Shown here in pieces: positions 7,626 through 17,026 of a DNA stretch of 64,000 nt. The position numbers and the translations under genes are program-made. Within the stretch, counting starts at the first letter, position 1. Every line of letters begins with the position of its first letter. The stretch is from Caldilineae bacterium (GTDB taxonomy: Bacteria > Chloroflexota > Anaerolineae > JAAEKA01): contig JACKBK010000014.1 of assembly GCA_020634555.1 (NCBI GenBank), positions 12,727 through 76,726 on the forward strand. The letters run 5' to 3'. The notes beneath the pieces were generated by a model, which was not told where the DNA came from, ran no database searches, and saw only the letters and a list, made by a program, of their open reading frames with translations.

Positions 7626-9572
7626 TTACCAAGCTGACACCTGGGGAATCCAGACGCGCATGCTTTGCATCCCGCGATTGCCCCAGGCGAAATAGGGTAT
7701 TGCCAGCAGGTCTACGGGGCGAGACGCGGCAGGCGGCGCTTCATCCAGCGGACGATAAAGCGGCTCACTGTTTGGTCGATCGGACATTCGTCCGGCAACA
7801 TGGATCGTCATGATACCGCCCAACAGATCATAGGGATTCGCGGTCGGTAACTCAGTTGTGACAACTTGTGCGTCGAGCAGATCGACTCCGGCTTGTTGAT
7901 CATGGGACTCAAAGCAATATACCAACGGCCCGCGCTGCAACGCAACGCAGCCGCGGACGGCATCGATACGCGGGTTTGGCGCGACGAACATCGGCTCCAT
8001 AGCGAAGTCCAACACCAGTTGATCGCCAGGCTGCCAAGTCCGATTTACAACTACGTAGCCTCCGGCATTGACCAAAGGCGCGATAGCGTCGCCGTTGGCT
8101 GAAAGGGTGAATTGCTGACACCATTCTGGCACCCGCATAGAAAGCGCCCAAGGTGTAGCCGGGCTTTCGCGTACCGTCACTGCCACTCGACCATCCCATG
8201 GATAGCCGGTCTCGATTTCGACCCGCAGTGGCTGGCCGCTGAGCTGAGCATCCAGGCGCGCCGCGGCAAACTGATGCAGTTGCAGCCCGTCCTCGCTGGA
8301 TGTTGCCAGATAGTGACCCAGGCTGGACAAGGTGCGCATGACATTGGGCGGGCAGCAGGCACAGTTGTGCCATGCCGGTCGCCTGATCTCGGCCCCGCTG
8401 CTGCTGTCGGTCGAGGCGCGCACATAACGCCCGGCGCGCACCTGCAGCGGGTTGACATACAGATAGCTGGCGCCCTCCAGGCCGGGACTGCTGAGCACGC
8501 CGTTGTAGAGCGTGCGCTCGAACAAATCGGCATAGCGAGCTTCGCCGGTGATGAGCAACAACCGCCAGTTCCACATCAGGCTGGCGATGGCGGCACAGGT
8601 TTCGCCGTAAACGGTGTCGGACGGCAGCTCATAGGGACCGCCAAATGCCTCGCCATCAAAGCGCGATCCCAAACCTCCCGTCACGTACAGTTTGCGCTCG
8701 GTCATATCCGCCCACAACGCGAGCATGGCGTCAAACAACGCCTGTTCGTCGCGCTCCATGACCAGGTCGGTGGCGCCGGTCGTCAGATAGAGCTGGCGCA
8801 CGGCATGGCCTGCCACCTCGGTAGCCTGCCGGACAGGCACATGATCCTGCTGGTATACCGGGCCGTAGCCAGCGTGGCCGCTCATCCTATTTCCGCCGCG
8901 GCGGTCGATGAAGAGTTGCGCCAGGTCGAGGTGGCGTGAGTCGCGCGTCACGCGGAAAAGCTCGACCAGCGCCATCTCAATCTCCGGGTGGCCGCACGTC
9001 TCAGTTCTTCCGGCGGGGCCAAACATGTCATAGATGTGGTCAACGAAACGCAGCGTGAGTGTCAACAAGCGATCGTCGCCAACAGCCCTGTGCCACGCGA
9101 TCGCGGCCTGAATGAGATGGCCGGCGCAGTAGAGTTCGTGCCCGTGGTCGAGGTCGGTCCATCGCTTGTCTGGCGCAGTGATTTGGTAGTAGCTGTTCAG
9201 GTAGCCGTCAGGCTGCTGGGCTGCCTCTACCAGGGCGATAGCTTCGTCGGCCATCGCCAGCAGCGACTCGTCTGCGGCGCGACCAAGCTCCCAGCCGACC
9301 GCCTCCAGCCACTTGTAAACATCGGAATCGGCGAACCAGAAGCCTGCGAACTCTCCCACTTCCAAACCTGCGGCGATGCGCAGATTGCGCAAATTGCCGG
9401 CCTGTTCCAACATAGCAAACCCGTGCGGCAGGCTCACGCTGCGGTTGATCTGCTGATAGTTCGCCCAGAACCCGCCGGTGATCTGAGCCGCGCTGAATGG
9501 CAGTGTTGCAAGCGCCGACCGGACCGATTGCGAATTGTCAACCGGCCCCGCGCTGCCTGGTGCAGGAGTCAT
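7626..9572 (-). CDS. GH127 beta-L-arabinofuranosidase
   Basis: A 648-residue protein of glycoside hydrolase family 127 (HypBA1 type), which removes terminal beta-L-arabinofuranosyl residues from plant arabinans, arabinogalactans or hydroxyproline-linked arabino-oligosaccharides. The N-terminal alpha/alpha-barrel is visible. The zinc/cysteine catalytic centre is present: GETC (E324, C326) and CACCPPN (C404, C406, C407), matching the Glu/Cys cluster in which a cysteine is the nucleophile. There is no signal peptide, so it acts on imported oligosaccharides. GGAGG precedes the ATG. Last gene of the GH51-GH2-GH43-GH127 series. Confidence 0.93.
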   Translation of the reverse strand: MTPAPGSAGPVDNSQSVRSALATLPFSAAQITGGFWANYQQINRSVSLPHGFAMLEQAGNLRNLRIAAGLEVGEFAGFWFADSDVYKWLEAVGWELGRAADESLLAMADEAIALVEAAQQPDGYLNSYYQITAPDKRWTDLDHGHELYCAGHLIQAAIAWHRAVGDDRLLTLTLRFVDHIYDMFGPAGRTETCGHPEIEMALVELFRVTRDSRHLDLAQLFIDRRGGNRMSGHAGYGPVYQQDHVPVRQATEVAGHAVRQLYLTTGATDLVMERDEQALFDAMLALWADMTERKLYVTGGLGSRFDGEAFGGPYELPSDTVYGETCAAIASLMWNWRLLLITGEARYADLFERTLYNGVLSSPGLEGASYLYVNPLQVRAGRYVRASTDSSSGAEIRRPAWHNCACCPPNVMRTLSSLGHYLATSSEDGLQLHQFAAARLDAQLSGQPLRVEIETGYPWDGRVAVTVRESPATPWALSMRVPEWCQQFTLSANGDAIAPLVNAGGYVVVNRTWQPGDQLVLDFAMEPMFVAPNPRIDAVRGCVALQRGPLVYCFESHDQQAGVDLLDAQVVTTELPTANPYDLLGGIMTIHVAGRMSDRPNSEPLYRPLDEAPPAASRPVDLLAIPYFAWGNRGMQSMRVWIPQVSAW

Positions 9573-9640
9573 AATCCCTCCAGATGAATAATTCGCGTGG
9601 TCGCCCGACGCTGAGCGGTTGCCATGAGAGGAATTGGCGC

Positions 9641-10711
9641 CTATTGCGCCGGCGTCTGGCTGGGCAGCGAAGGCCAGCCCTCGCTATCCCAGGAAAGCGA
9701 CTCAATGCGCAGCTTGGGCGTACCGACCACCTGAGCGTCGTAGGCATGGTACACCATCCAGTAGACGCCATCCTCGACCAGCATGCCGTTATGGCCCGGC
9801 CCCTTCCATTGACCATACTCGGACAGAATCAGCGTGCCGCCGCCCTCGAGCATAGGAACGCCGTCACGGTCCACATACGGGCCGGTCAGCGAGTCGCTGC
9901 GCCCCACGCGCACGTTGTAGGTGCTGTTGACGCCCTGGCAGCACTGATCGAACGAGGCAAACAGATACCACATGCCGTTGCGCTGAACGATGAATGCCGC
10001 CTCGATGGCCGGGTTATGGTCGGGGTCTGCCGACCGGTCGGCCAGGTGGTAGACGTCCGGGTTGGTCTCGTCCAACAGACCGGTGGATGCATCGATCTTG
10101 CGCATCCAGATCCCCTGCCAGAAGCTGCCCCACGCCAGCCATGGCTCGCCGTTCCCGTCCAGCACGAGATTCGGATCGATCGCGTTCCAGCGATCCCCCG
10201 GCTGTGAGCGAAGCACCAGACCGTGATCGACCCACTGGTAGTCGGGGCTGTTGGGATCGAGGGTGACATTGGTCGCCAGCCCGATCCCGGAGTTCTGCGT
10301 GCCGAAGCTGGAAACCGCGTAATACAGGTGCCAGCGGTCGTTGAAAAAGGAGATATCAGGCGCCCAGATGTCGGTGAGATCGGGGTTGATATCGATTGTC
10401 CAGGCCGGGTTGCTCTCGAAGATGCGGCCACAGAACTCCCAGGTCACCATATCCTCGGAACAGATGAACGGAATCCGGGCGCCGGTATGAAAGATGTAGT
10501 ATGTTCCGTTCTCATGCGCGATGACGGGGTCGTGGACCTGCCGGATGAACCCCTGCGGTTCGAGCATCGTTCCCCGGGTTTCGATTGCAGGCGTGGCGAC
10601 CGATGTTGGCTCCTGAGCGGGCGCTGCTGCCTCGGGTTGAATCGGGGCAGCCGGCTGGCAAGCAGCCAGAAACACAGCGAGGAAGACGCCTGCTAAAGTC
10701 CCTCGGATCAT
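9641..10711 (-). CDS. GH43 endo-alpha-1,5-L-arabinanase-like lipoprotein
   Basis: A 356-residue secreted glycosidase with lipoprotein signal MIRGTLAGVFLAVFLAAC (lipobox LAAC, C18) and a Pro/Ala/Glu linker. The five-bladed beta-propeller of GH43 follows. Candidate catalytic residues are D61 in VHDPVI (base), D179 in AIDPNL (pKa modulator) and E237 in AIEAAF (acid), with spacing close to characterised arabinanases. It would cut arabinan at the cell surface to feed the ABC importer. The ATG begins 1 nt after the stop codon of the GH2 gene, so the two are translationally coupled; an in-frame TTG further upstream is less likely. Confidence 0.9.
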   Translation of the reverse strand: MIRGTLAGVFLAVFLAACQPAAPIQPEAAAPAQEPTSVATPAIETRGTMLEPQGFIRQVHDPVIAHENGTYYIFHTGARIPFICSEDMVTWEFCGRIFESNPAWTIDINPDLTDIWAPDISFFNDRWHLYYAVSSFGTQNSGIGLATNVTLDPNSPDYQWVDHGLVLRSQPGDRWNAIDPNLVLDGNGEPWLAWGSFWQGIWMRKIDASTGLLDETNPDVYHLADRSADPDHNPAIEAAFIVQRNGMWYLFASFDQCCQGVNSTYNVRVGRSDSLTGPYVDRDGVPMLEGGGTLILSEYGQWKGPGHNGMLVEDGVYWMVYHAYDAQVVGTPKLRIESLSWDSEGWPSLPSQTPAQ

Positions 10712-10712
10712 G

Positions 10713-13409
10713 CTAATTTCCCAGCAAGGCGAGTGCACCCGCGAACATCGCCTGCGCTACGGCATCGGCAGCTAACGTCTGGTCGTTGAGCTTGAATGTC
10801 GTCGTCAGCAGTCGTCCGCGTCCGTATGGTGTAAGCAACAGCAGCGACACGACTTGATGCACCCAACCCACGGCCAATCCGGCCCAACTGTAGTTACGCT
10901 GCACCCAGGGTGGCAAGCCGGTGATCACAGCATCCGGCGTCAATCGCGCCCACTCCATCTCCAGAAGCGGTCCGCCGGGCAAACTATCCAGGGGACCCTG
11001 CTTGTTGACCCAGGCAAACGAGGTCGCCCAGTCACCCTCCCAGGGTGTACCGGCGCGCGGCGTCACGTGTCCGACCGGCAGCGGGACGGCTGGCTCGCCG
11101 GAGCCAGTTTCACCCGAGTTGCCAGAATCCGCCAGCAACAACAAACGCCCACCGCCTTGCACATACGTTTCCAGGGACCGCGTGTAACGGCAAGCAACCA
11201 GAATTTCATCTTCGACCACAGCGGTATCGGATTCGCCAGTACGCACGCTATAGCCCAGCTCGCGCAAGGTCGCGGCCAGCGCCGGGTTGTCGACCACATA
11301 GAGTGGAACGAAAGCCGGCGGCGCCGCGACGAAGACCAGATCGATCTGGTTGGTTGCCAGCCGCGACCCGTCCTCGGACAGCCAGTCAGCGACCAGCGTA
11401 ACCACACCTGGGGAGTCGAGGGTTAGTGGAACGCTGCCGCCCGGGGCTGGCAACTGGCCCGACCGTGAACCGGCCCGCCAGCGGATCACGCCGCGCGATT
11501 CTTTGCCCAGGACGCCCATTGCCTGCATCAGTACGTCAAGTTCCTGACCGGGTTGTGCGCTCCAGCGGTTCGGCCGCAGCACGATGACTCGATCCTGGTT
11601 CAGATCCTTGAGCAGCGGGTCCAGCAGATGCTTTGGTTGGCGCTGCATTGTCAGCAGTCCGTTGCATTCCCAGTGTACATCGGTAAACTCGGTGACGACG
11701 TAGCCAGCGATCGCGTCATACAGGCGCATGCTGCTGATCTCGTAGTGCAGGCTGCGCGCCATGTGAGCCTGCGAATGGCGTGCAAAGTCGGCGTAGCTGG
11801 AGAAGAGGTCTGCCAACCCGCAGGCCGCGAAGCGGTGTTCCACGCCATGCGGATAGACGATGCCGCCACCCCAGTCGAAGCCAGTTTCGAACCACCATGG
11901 CTCCGCGTCATGCTCACGGATAGCCGCAGGATCGGGCAATCCCCAGTTGCCAAACTCAGATACCAGCAACGGTAAATCGCTGCGACGCTCGCCCTCAAAA
12001 TCAGGATACCAGGACCAATCCGGCCGGCCGGCAAACTGGCCAACCCAATCGTCCCATTTGTCGGCATGGTCAGGGATGGCGCGGTAGTGGTGGAAGTCCT
12101 CCAGATCGCTGGCCACGTGAGCGTTGTCGCAGCAGGCCGAGTTGTCAACCACCAGACGCGTGGGATCGATTTGCTTGGCGTCGCGGTAGAAGTCGGCCAG
12201 CCAGCGTCGATGCATTGCATTGCGCGACAGGTCGGTTCCCCAGTTTTCGTTGATCAGCGTCCAGGCGATAATCGAGGGATGATGGCCATCCCGCTCCACC
12301 ATCCCGTGAAAGGTTTGCCGGGCGCGCTCAGCCGAGTCATCGGTCAGCAGCGCCCAGTTGGGGATCTCGGTCCAGACCAGCAGCCCCAGGCGATCCGCTA
12401 CGTCGTAGTAGCGCGGATCCTCGACCTTGATGTGGATGCGCAGGCAGTTGAAACCCAGCGCCTTGGCCGCCTGCGCCTGCGTCTCCAGCAATTCAAGGCT
12501 CGGCGGTGTGTAGATCGTTTCTGGAAAGTATCCTTGATCCAGCATTCCCCGCAGGTAAATCGGCTCGCCGTTCAGATAGATGCGACCGTCGCGCGCCTCG
12601 ACCGTACGAAAGCCGCAGGTCTTCTGAACCGCGTGGACGGATTCGCCGCCAACAACCAGGGTCGCAGTGACTGTATAGAGATTGGGCGATTCAGGACTCC
12701 ACAGCCGCGGCGTGTCGTCGAGCCGGATCACACCGGCCACCTCACGTCCCGCCGCGGACTGTCCCAGCGTCGCTGAGCCGGCTGGCTGTCTATCCGGGCC
12801 GGTAACCGTGCAGACGATTCGGCCATCTGCAGGCAACGTCTGACTCAGTACGACCTGGACAGCGATTGCAGCATCGCCGGGCGATGGTGCGACTGAGATA
12901 CGCGTAATGTGAACAAGCGGCCGCATTTCGAGCCATACGCTCTGCCAGATGCCGCCGACAGGACCGTACCAGCTCTGCTTGCCGTGAGGCACTTGGCTGA
13001 ACGGGACGCCCGGATTACCGTGCTCGTCGGCGATGTCAACCACCCGGACCAGCAGTTCGTTGTCACCCGCGTGCAACAAATCGACGACGTCGAACTCGAA
13101 TGGGAGATAGCCACCCGCGTGCTCGCCAGCGCGCTGGCCGTTCACCCAGACCACAGCCTGGTAATCCACCGCGCCGAAGTGCAGAATTGCAGCGCCGCCA
13201 GCTTCTGTTCCAAGCAAACCGGGTTCAAGCGTGAATTGACGACGATACCAGACCACCCCACCGCTTTGCCGCAGATCTTCGAACTGCGCCTGCCAGGGCA
13301 TGGGAACGACGGCCGATCGCCATGTCTGGATGAGCGACGCATCCAGACCACCACCGGAATCGACCTGGAAGTCCCACATGCCGTCCAGTGACATCCTGTG
13401 CTCGCTCAT
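10713..13409 (-). CDS. Glycoside hydrolase family 2 protein
   Basis: An 898-residue GH2 enzyme without a signal peptide. Domains in order: jelly-roll sugar-binding domain (about 1-165), immunoglobulin-like domain (about 165-270), TIM barrel (about 275-590), and a C-terminal region with a glutamine amidotransferase-like fold (about 590-898). Acid/base E388 (LINENWG) and nucleophile E485 (LVSEFGNWG) are visible. GH2 members act on beta-galactosides, beta-glucuronides, beta-mannosides or alpha-L-arabinopyranosides; the arabinan/arabinogalactan context suggests beta-galactosidase or arabinopyranosidase activity, which I cannot decide. AAGGA lies 7 nt before the ATG. Confidence 0.9.
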   Translation of the reverse strand: MSEHRMSLDGMWDFQVDSGGGLDASLIQTWRSAVVPMPWQAQFEDLRQSGGVVWYRRQFTLEPGLLGTEAGGAAILHFGAVDYQAVVWVNGQRAGEHAGGYLPFEFDVVDLLHAGDNELLVRVVDIADEHGNPGVPFSQVPHGKQSWYGPVGGIWQSVWLEMRPLVHITRISVAPSPGDAAIAVQVVLSQTLPADGRIVCTVTGPDRQPAGSATLGQSAAGREVAGVIRLDDTPRLWSPESPNLYTVTATLVVGGESVHAVQKTCGFRTVEARDGRIYLNGEPIYLRGMLDQGYFPETIYTPPSLELLETQAQAAKALGFNCLRIHIKVEDPRYYDVADRLGLLVWTEIPNWALLTDDSAERARQTFHGMVERDGHHPSIIAWTLINENWGTDLSRNAMHRRWLADFYRDAKQIDPTRLVVDNSACCDNAHVASDLEDFHHYRAIPDHADKWDDWVGQFAGRPDWSWYPDFEGERRSDLPLLVSEFGNWGLPDPAAIREHDAEPWWFETGFDWGGGIVYPHGVEHRFAACGLADLFSSYADFARHSQAHMARSLHYEISSMRLYDAIAGYVVTEFTDVHWECNGLLTMQRQPKHLLDPLLKDLNQDRVIVLRPNRWSAQPGQELDVLMQAMGVLGKESRGVIRWRAGSRSGQLPAPGGSVPLTLDSPGVVTLVADWLSEDGSRLATNQIDLVFVAAPPAFVPLYVVDNPALAATLRELGYSVRTGESDTAVVEDEILVACRYTRSLETYVQGGGRLLLLADSGNSGETGSGEPAVPLPVGHVTPRAGTPWEGDWATSFAWVNKQGPLDSLPGGPLLEMEWARLTPDAVITGLPPWVQRNYSWAGLAVGWVHQVVSLLLLTPYGRGRLLTTTFKLNDQTLAADAVAQAMFAGALALLGN

Positions 13410-13439
13410 TGGATATCCTTCGCTTACAAGCTGATTAAA

Positions 13440-13530
13440 GAGACGTCGGAAGTCGCCGTTGAGTCACCACGACCGGTCTGCAACGGCTGGAACGCCTACC
13501 GGCTGATGATTTGGCGACTTCCGAAGTCTC
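13440..13530. repeat. Interspersed palindromic element, GACTTCCGANGTC family (copy 2)
   Basis: Left arm AGACGTCGGAAGTCGCC and right arm GGCGACTTCCGAAGTCT flank a centre containing CTGCAACGGCTGGAACGCC, shared (inverted) with the copy at 2626-2752. It occupies the gap between the GH51 stop and the GH2 start within an apparent operon. Confidence 0.75.
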
Positions 13531-13535
13531 ATCGA

Positions 13536-15035
13536 CTAAGCAACGTGTGTGGTCAGCACGGTGAAGGAGAGCGGCGGCAGGGCAAGGGTCGCGCTGCCCT
13601 CGTCAACGGTCGGAGCAGCGATTGCCCGTGCAACCAATTGATCCGGCGTTTCCCAGGTGTTGACCTCTTTGGGATCACTGCCGGCCAGCTGCCAGGCCTT
13701 GTCGACCGCCACTGCTTGCCCATCCTGCCAGACAACATCGGTCACCACTGTCTCCGACAGGCTGCGGTTGACCAGGAAGATCGCGCCTTGCCCCGTCTCT
13801 GCATCGAAGCTGGCCGAAACGTCGAGCGCCGGCACCGCGCCGTGCTGTTTTGTCTCCACCAGCGGTGCCGTGACCAGCACATCCAACGCATCGCCGCGCG
13901 CCAGATTGCTGACCAGTTTGAATGCATAGTAGGAGGGATGCTTGAGCAAACCGTCCTTGCGGGTGTGCAGCCAGGAAATCACGTTGACAACCTGAGCCAC
14001 ACAGGCGATCTTCAGCACGTGGCTCTTGCGCAGGAAGACGTTCAGCCACTGCGCTACCACCAGCGCATCTTCAAGGTTGTACATCTCCTCGGCCAGGTGG
14101 GGCGCCTCCGTCCAGTCACCCATCACAGGATCACCCTTATACCAGACTTGCCACTCGTCCCAGGAAAGATACACATCGTGCTTGCTGCGATTCTTGGCCT
14201 TTACGTAGCGCAACGTCCCTTCAAGGGTGTCTACGAACTGCTCGAAGAGCAGCGCGCTGGCCAGATAGCTTGCGGTATCGTTCTCATGGTTGCCCGCGTA
14301 GTAATGCATCGAGTGGTAGTCCATGTGCTCCCAGGCGATCTCCAGGGCGACCCGGTCCCACTCTGGATAGGTGGGCATACGATCGTTGGACGATCCACAG
14401 AGAACAGTCTCGATGGTGGGATCATGCAACTTCATCATCTTGGCCGCTTCAAGCGCTTTGCTGCCGTAGGCGGCTGCATCCAGATGGCCCATCTGCCAGG
14501 GACCATCCATTTCGTTGCCGACGCACCAGTAGTGCACCTTGTGCGGATCGCGGTAGCCGTGGCTGACGCGCAGATCGGCAAAGTAGCTGCCCGCCGGCGC
14601 ATTGCAGTACTCGACAAGATCGGCCGCCGACTGGATGTCGCCGGTGCCCATGTTGACGCCCAGCATGGGCGCTGCGCCGATGGCGGCGCAGTATTCCATG
14701 AACTCATTCGTGCCAAATTGGTTGGTCTCCAGCGACTGCCAGGCCAGCTCGCGGCGACGCGGCCTCTGTTCCTTTGGACCTACGCCATCGAGCCAGTTGT
14801 AACCGCTGAGAAAGTTGCCGCCCGGATAGCGAATGGTGGTGTAGCCCTGGTCGCGCAGGGCGTCCATAACGTCGCGACGAAAGCCGCGCTCATCGGCCAG
14901 GGGCGAGTCGGGGTCATACATGCCCTCGTAGACGCATCGCCCCATATGCTCGGCAAAGCCGCCAAACAGCAGCGGAGAAATGGGAGCAATCGTCCGGTGG
15001 GTGTCCAAATAGATCTGTGCTTTTGGGGTTGACAT
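13536..15035 (-). CDS. abfA: GH51 alpha-L-arabinofuranosidase
   Basis: A 499-residue intracellular exo-enzyme that releases L-arabinose from alpha-linked arabino-oligosaccharides. The (beta/alpha)8 barrel shows acid/base E175 (WCVGNEMDGPW) and nucleophile E294 (YLSWDEWQVWY), with the C-terminal beta-sandwich ending near LPPLSFTVLTTH. Length is normal for the family. No signal peptide. It follows the two permease genes by 88 bp and is the first glycosidase of the series; the product would pass to an isomerase. Confidence 0.95.
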   Translation of the reverse strand: MSTPKAQIYLDTHRTIAPISPLLFGGFAEHMGRCVYEGMYDPDSPLADERGFRRDVMDALRDQGYTTIRYPGGNFLSGYNWLDGVGPKEQRPRRRELAWQSLETNQFGTNEFMEYCAAIGAAPMLGVNMGTGDIQSAADLVEYCNAPAGSYFADLRVSHGYRDPHKVHYWCVGNEMDGPWQMGHLDAAAYGSKALEAAKMMKLHDPTIETVLCGSSNDRMPTYPEWDRVALEIAWEHMDYHSMHYYAGNHENDTASYLASALLFEQFVDTLEGTLRYVKAKNRSKHDVYLSWDEWQVWYKGDPVMGDWTEAPHLAEEMYNLEDALVVAQWLNVFLRKSHVLKIACVAQVVNVISWLHTRKDGLLKHPSYYAFKLVSNLARGDALDVLVTAPLVETKQHGAVPALDVSASFDAETGQGAIFLVNRSLSETVVTDVVWQDGQAVAVDKAWQLAGSDPKEVNTWETPDQLVARAIAAPTVDEGSATLALPPLSFTVLTTHVA

Positions 15036-15123
15036 GGAAGTACCTGTTCTTGATTGCGCGCCGCAGCACTGATCGCTGCGGTCATTGGGTTGTCTTCAGA
15101 TTGGACGCAAAGGGAGATCGTCG

Positions 15124-16002
15124 CTATTGGCCTGCCATTCCAGCCATCGTAATACCGGCGATGATTCTGCGTTGGAAGAAGGCGTAGAATATCAGAATCG
15201 GTATGGTTGCGACAAATGCACCGGCAAAGGCTAAGCCGCGTTGGACATAGCTGCCCTGCTGAAGCACTACAAGGCCGATGGGAAGTGTGAGTATCGTTTG
15301 TTTGCTGAGGACGATGAGCGGCCAGAAGAGGTCGTTCCAAAGTGCCAGGAAAGAGAAGATCGCCAATGCAAAGAGTGACCCCCGCACCAACGGCAGGCAG
15401 ATCTGCCAGTAGATGCGGAAGCGCCCTGCGCCATCGACGCGCGCGGCATCCTCCAAATCGGTCGGTATCGAATAGAAGTGCTGGCGTAGGAGGAAGATGC
15501 CCGTCACAGAAGCAGCAGCCGGCCACCAGATAGCGTGGTAGCTGTCGAGCAGCTTGAGATCACGCAGGAGCAGAAAGGCCGGGATCAGGGTGATCGCCAC
15601 AGGGATCATGAGGCTGAAGAGAAGCAGCGAGAAGAGAAACCGTTTTCCCGGGAACTCCAGACGGGCAAATGCATAGCCGCTGAGGGACGAGGTGAAAAGA
15701 ATGATAAGGGTGCCAACGCTGGCTACGAACAGGCTGTTCATAAACCAGCGCGCCAGGGGAAGCAGCGGATCAGCGAATATCTTGCGAAAGTTCTGAAGCG
15801 TCCCAGGCTGGGGAATCCACCTGATCGGCCAAAGATACTGGTTTGCTTCCGTAGTAAAGGCCATCATTATCATGTAGTATATCGGAACGAAAATAACGAC
15901 AATCAGTGGCAGAAAGATCAGCCACAATAGAAGAGATCTCCTGATGTACTTGATCTTCGACTGTCTGCTTCCTGATGGGATAGCTTTGGTTGCTTCGGTC
16001 AT
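15124..16002 (-). CDS. Sugar ABC transporter permease, MalG/AraQ type
   Basis: A 292-residue inner-membrane permease with six predicted membrane segments. The cytoplasmic EAA loop EDAARVDGAGRFRIYWQ, which docks the ATPase, lies at about 190-210. Start ATG preceded by GGAGGAACCC. It pairs with the permease 17 bp upstream and the family-1 binding protein to form a CUT1-type oligosaccharide importer. No ATPase gene is in this cluster, so a shared MsmX/MalK-type ATPase encoded elsewhere is likely. Confidence 0.93.
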   Translation of the reverse strand: MTEATKAIPSGSRQSKIKYIRRSLLLWLIFLPLIVVIFVPIYYMIMMAFTTEANQYLWPIRWIPQPGTLQNFRKIFADPLLPLARWFMNSLFVASVGTLIILFTSSLSGYAFARLEFPGKRFLFSLLLFSLMIPVAITLIPAFLLLRDLKLLDSYHAIWWPAAASVTGIFLLRQHFYSIPTDLEDAARVDGAGRFRIYWQICLPLVRGSLFALAIFSFLALWNDLFWPLIVLSKQTILTLPIGLVVLQQGSYVQRGLAFAGAFVATIPILIFYAFFQRRIIAGITMAGMAGQ

Positions 16003-16019
16003 GGGTTCCTCCGGTTGGA

Positions 16020-16937
16020 CTAGTACTCAGCGCGGTTGCGCATGGCCGAAAACAGAATGACGGTCACCACAATCATGATCAACGCCAACACCACTGATAT
16101 AGACGACGCATAGCCATAGCGGAAGTATTTCCAGGCTGTTTCATACAGGTACTGAACCACCGAGCGGGATGCGTTGCCCGGACCGCCAGCCGTAATGATG
16201 TAGGGCTGGGCGAAAACCTGCATGTGGGCAATGAACTGCGTCACCACCACAAACAGCATTGTTGGCATAATCAACGGCAGAGTGATCCGGCGAAACGACT
16301 GCAGAGTGCTGGCGCCATCGATCTTGGCAGCTTCATAGAGATTCTCCGGGATGTTGTGTAGGCCGGCAATAAAGACAAGCATGGGGAATCCGAAAGTCCA
16401 CCAGATGGTTGTGATGGACAGCGCTGGGATGACAAGGCGTGTATCGCCCAGCCAGGAAACGCGCGGACCTCCCAGAATGCTTGTCAAATAATAGTTGATG
16501 ATGCCAAGCTGCGAGTCCCAAACACGAATGCCGATGATGCCAATCACCGCAACGGATAGCAGGCCAGGAGCATAAAAGAGCACCCGCAGAAATTCGCTGC
16601 CGAAGAAGCCGTGTTTCAGCCCGGATGCCACCAACAACGCCAATCCCACGTTGATGGTGACAGTGATAATCATAAACTTGAACGTGTTGCCCAAGACCTC
16701 CCAAAAAACCTTGTCCTTCAGCAGCGCCTCATAGTTGGCCAAGCCGATGAAATGTTGATCCTTGAGCATGATCTTCCAGTCAAAAAGACTGATCTGCATG
16801 CCGCGGGCGATTGGATAGAGGAGAAAGACTGCGAAAAGAATGAACTGGGGCAGAATGAAGAGGTAGTTTGGCAACTGGTCGCGTAAGGTTTTCCAGCGTC
16901 GACTCTTGGATCCGGCGGAGGCAGTTGAGATGGCCAT
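16020..16937 (-). CDS. Sugar ABC transporter permease, MalF/AraP type
   Basis: A 305-residue CUT1 permease with six membrane segments and EAA loop YEAAKIDGASTLQSFRRI. It lies immediately downstream of the binding-protein gene and upstream of the MalG-type partner. AGAGGAA precedes the ATG. With the adjacent arabinan enzymes the likely cargo is arabino-oligosaccharides; that is inferred from context only. Confidence 0.93.
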   Translation of the reverse strand: MAISTASAGSKSRRWKTLRDQLPNYLFILPQFILFAVFLLYPIARGMQISLFDWKIMLKDQHFIGLANYEALLKDKVFWEVLGNTFKFMIITVTINVGLALLVASGLKHGFFGSEFLRVLFYAPGLLSVAVIGIIGIRVWDSQLGIINYYLTSILGGPRVSWLGDTRLVIPALSITTIWWTFGFPMLVFIAGLHNIPENLYEAAKIDGASTLQSFRRITLPLIMPTMLFVVVTQFIAHMQVFAQPYIITAGGPGNASRSVVQYLYETAWKYFRYGYASSISVVLALIMIVVTVILFSAMRNRAEY

Positions 16938-16976
16938 CGAAATTCCTCTTCAGGTGCTTATGCCATGCTTGGATTG

Positions 16977-17008
16977 CAGGTCGGTGTGCCCGCGGGCACA
17001 CCGACCTG
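16977..17008 (-). terminator. Perfect 32-bp palindromic stem-loop between binding protein and permease genes
   Basis: Two exact 16-base arms, CAGGTCGGTGTGCCCG and its complement, abut without a spacer. No T-run follows. The position, between the binding-protein stop and the permease start, fits an mRNA-stabilising or partially terminating hairpin that gives more binding protein than permease. Confidence 0.7.
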
Positions 17009-17026
17009 TGGAACGATAGTCAGCGA

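Noticed and set aside
13398..15032. A 544-codon plus-strand frame opposite the GH51 gene (and similar long antisense frames at 33872-35416 and 42047-44038)
   Set aside because: Each is antisense to a well-identified enzyme and has low-complexity composition with no family signature.
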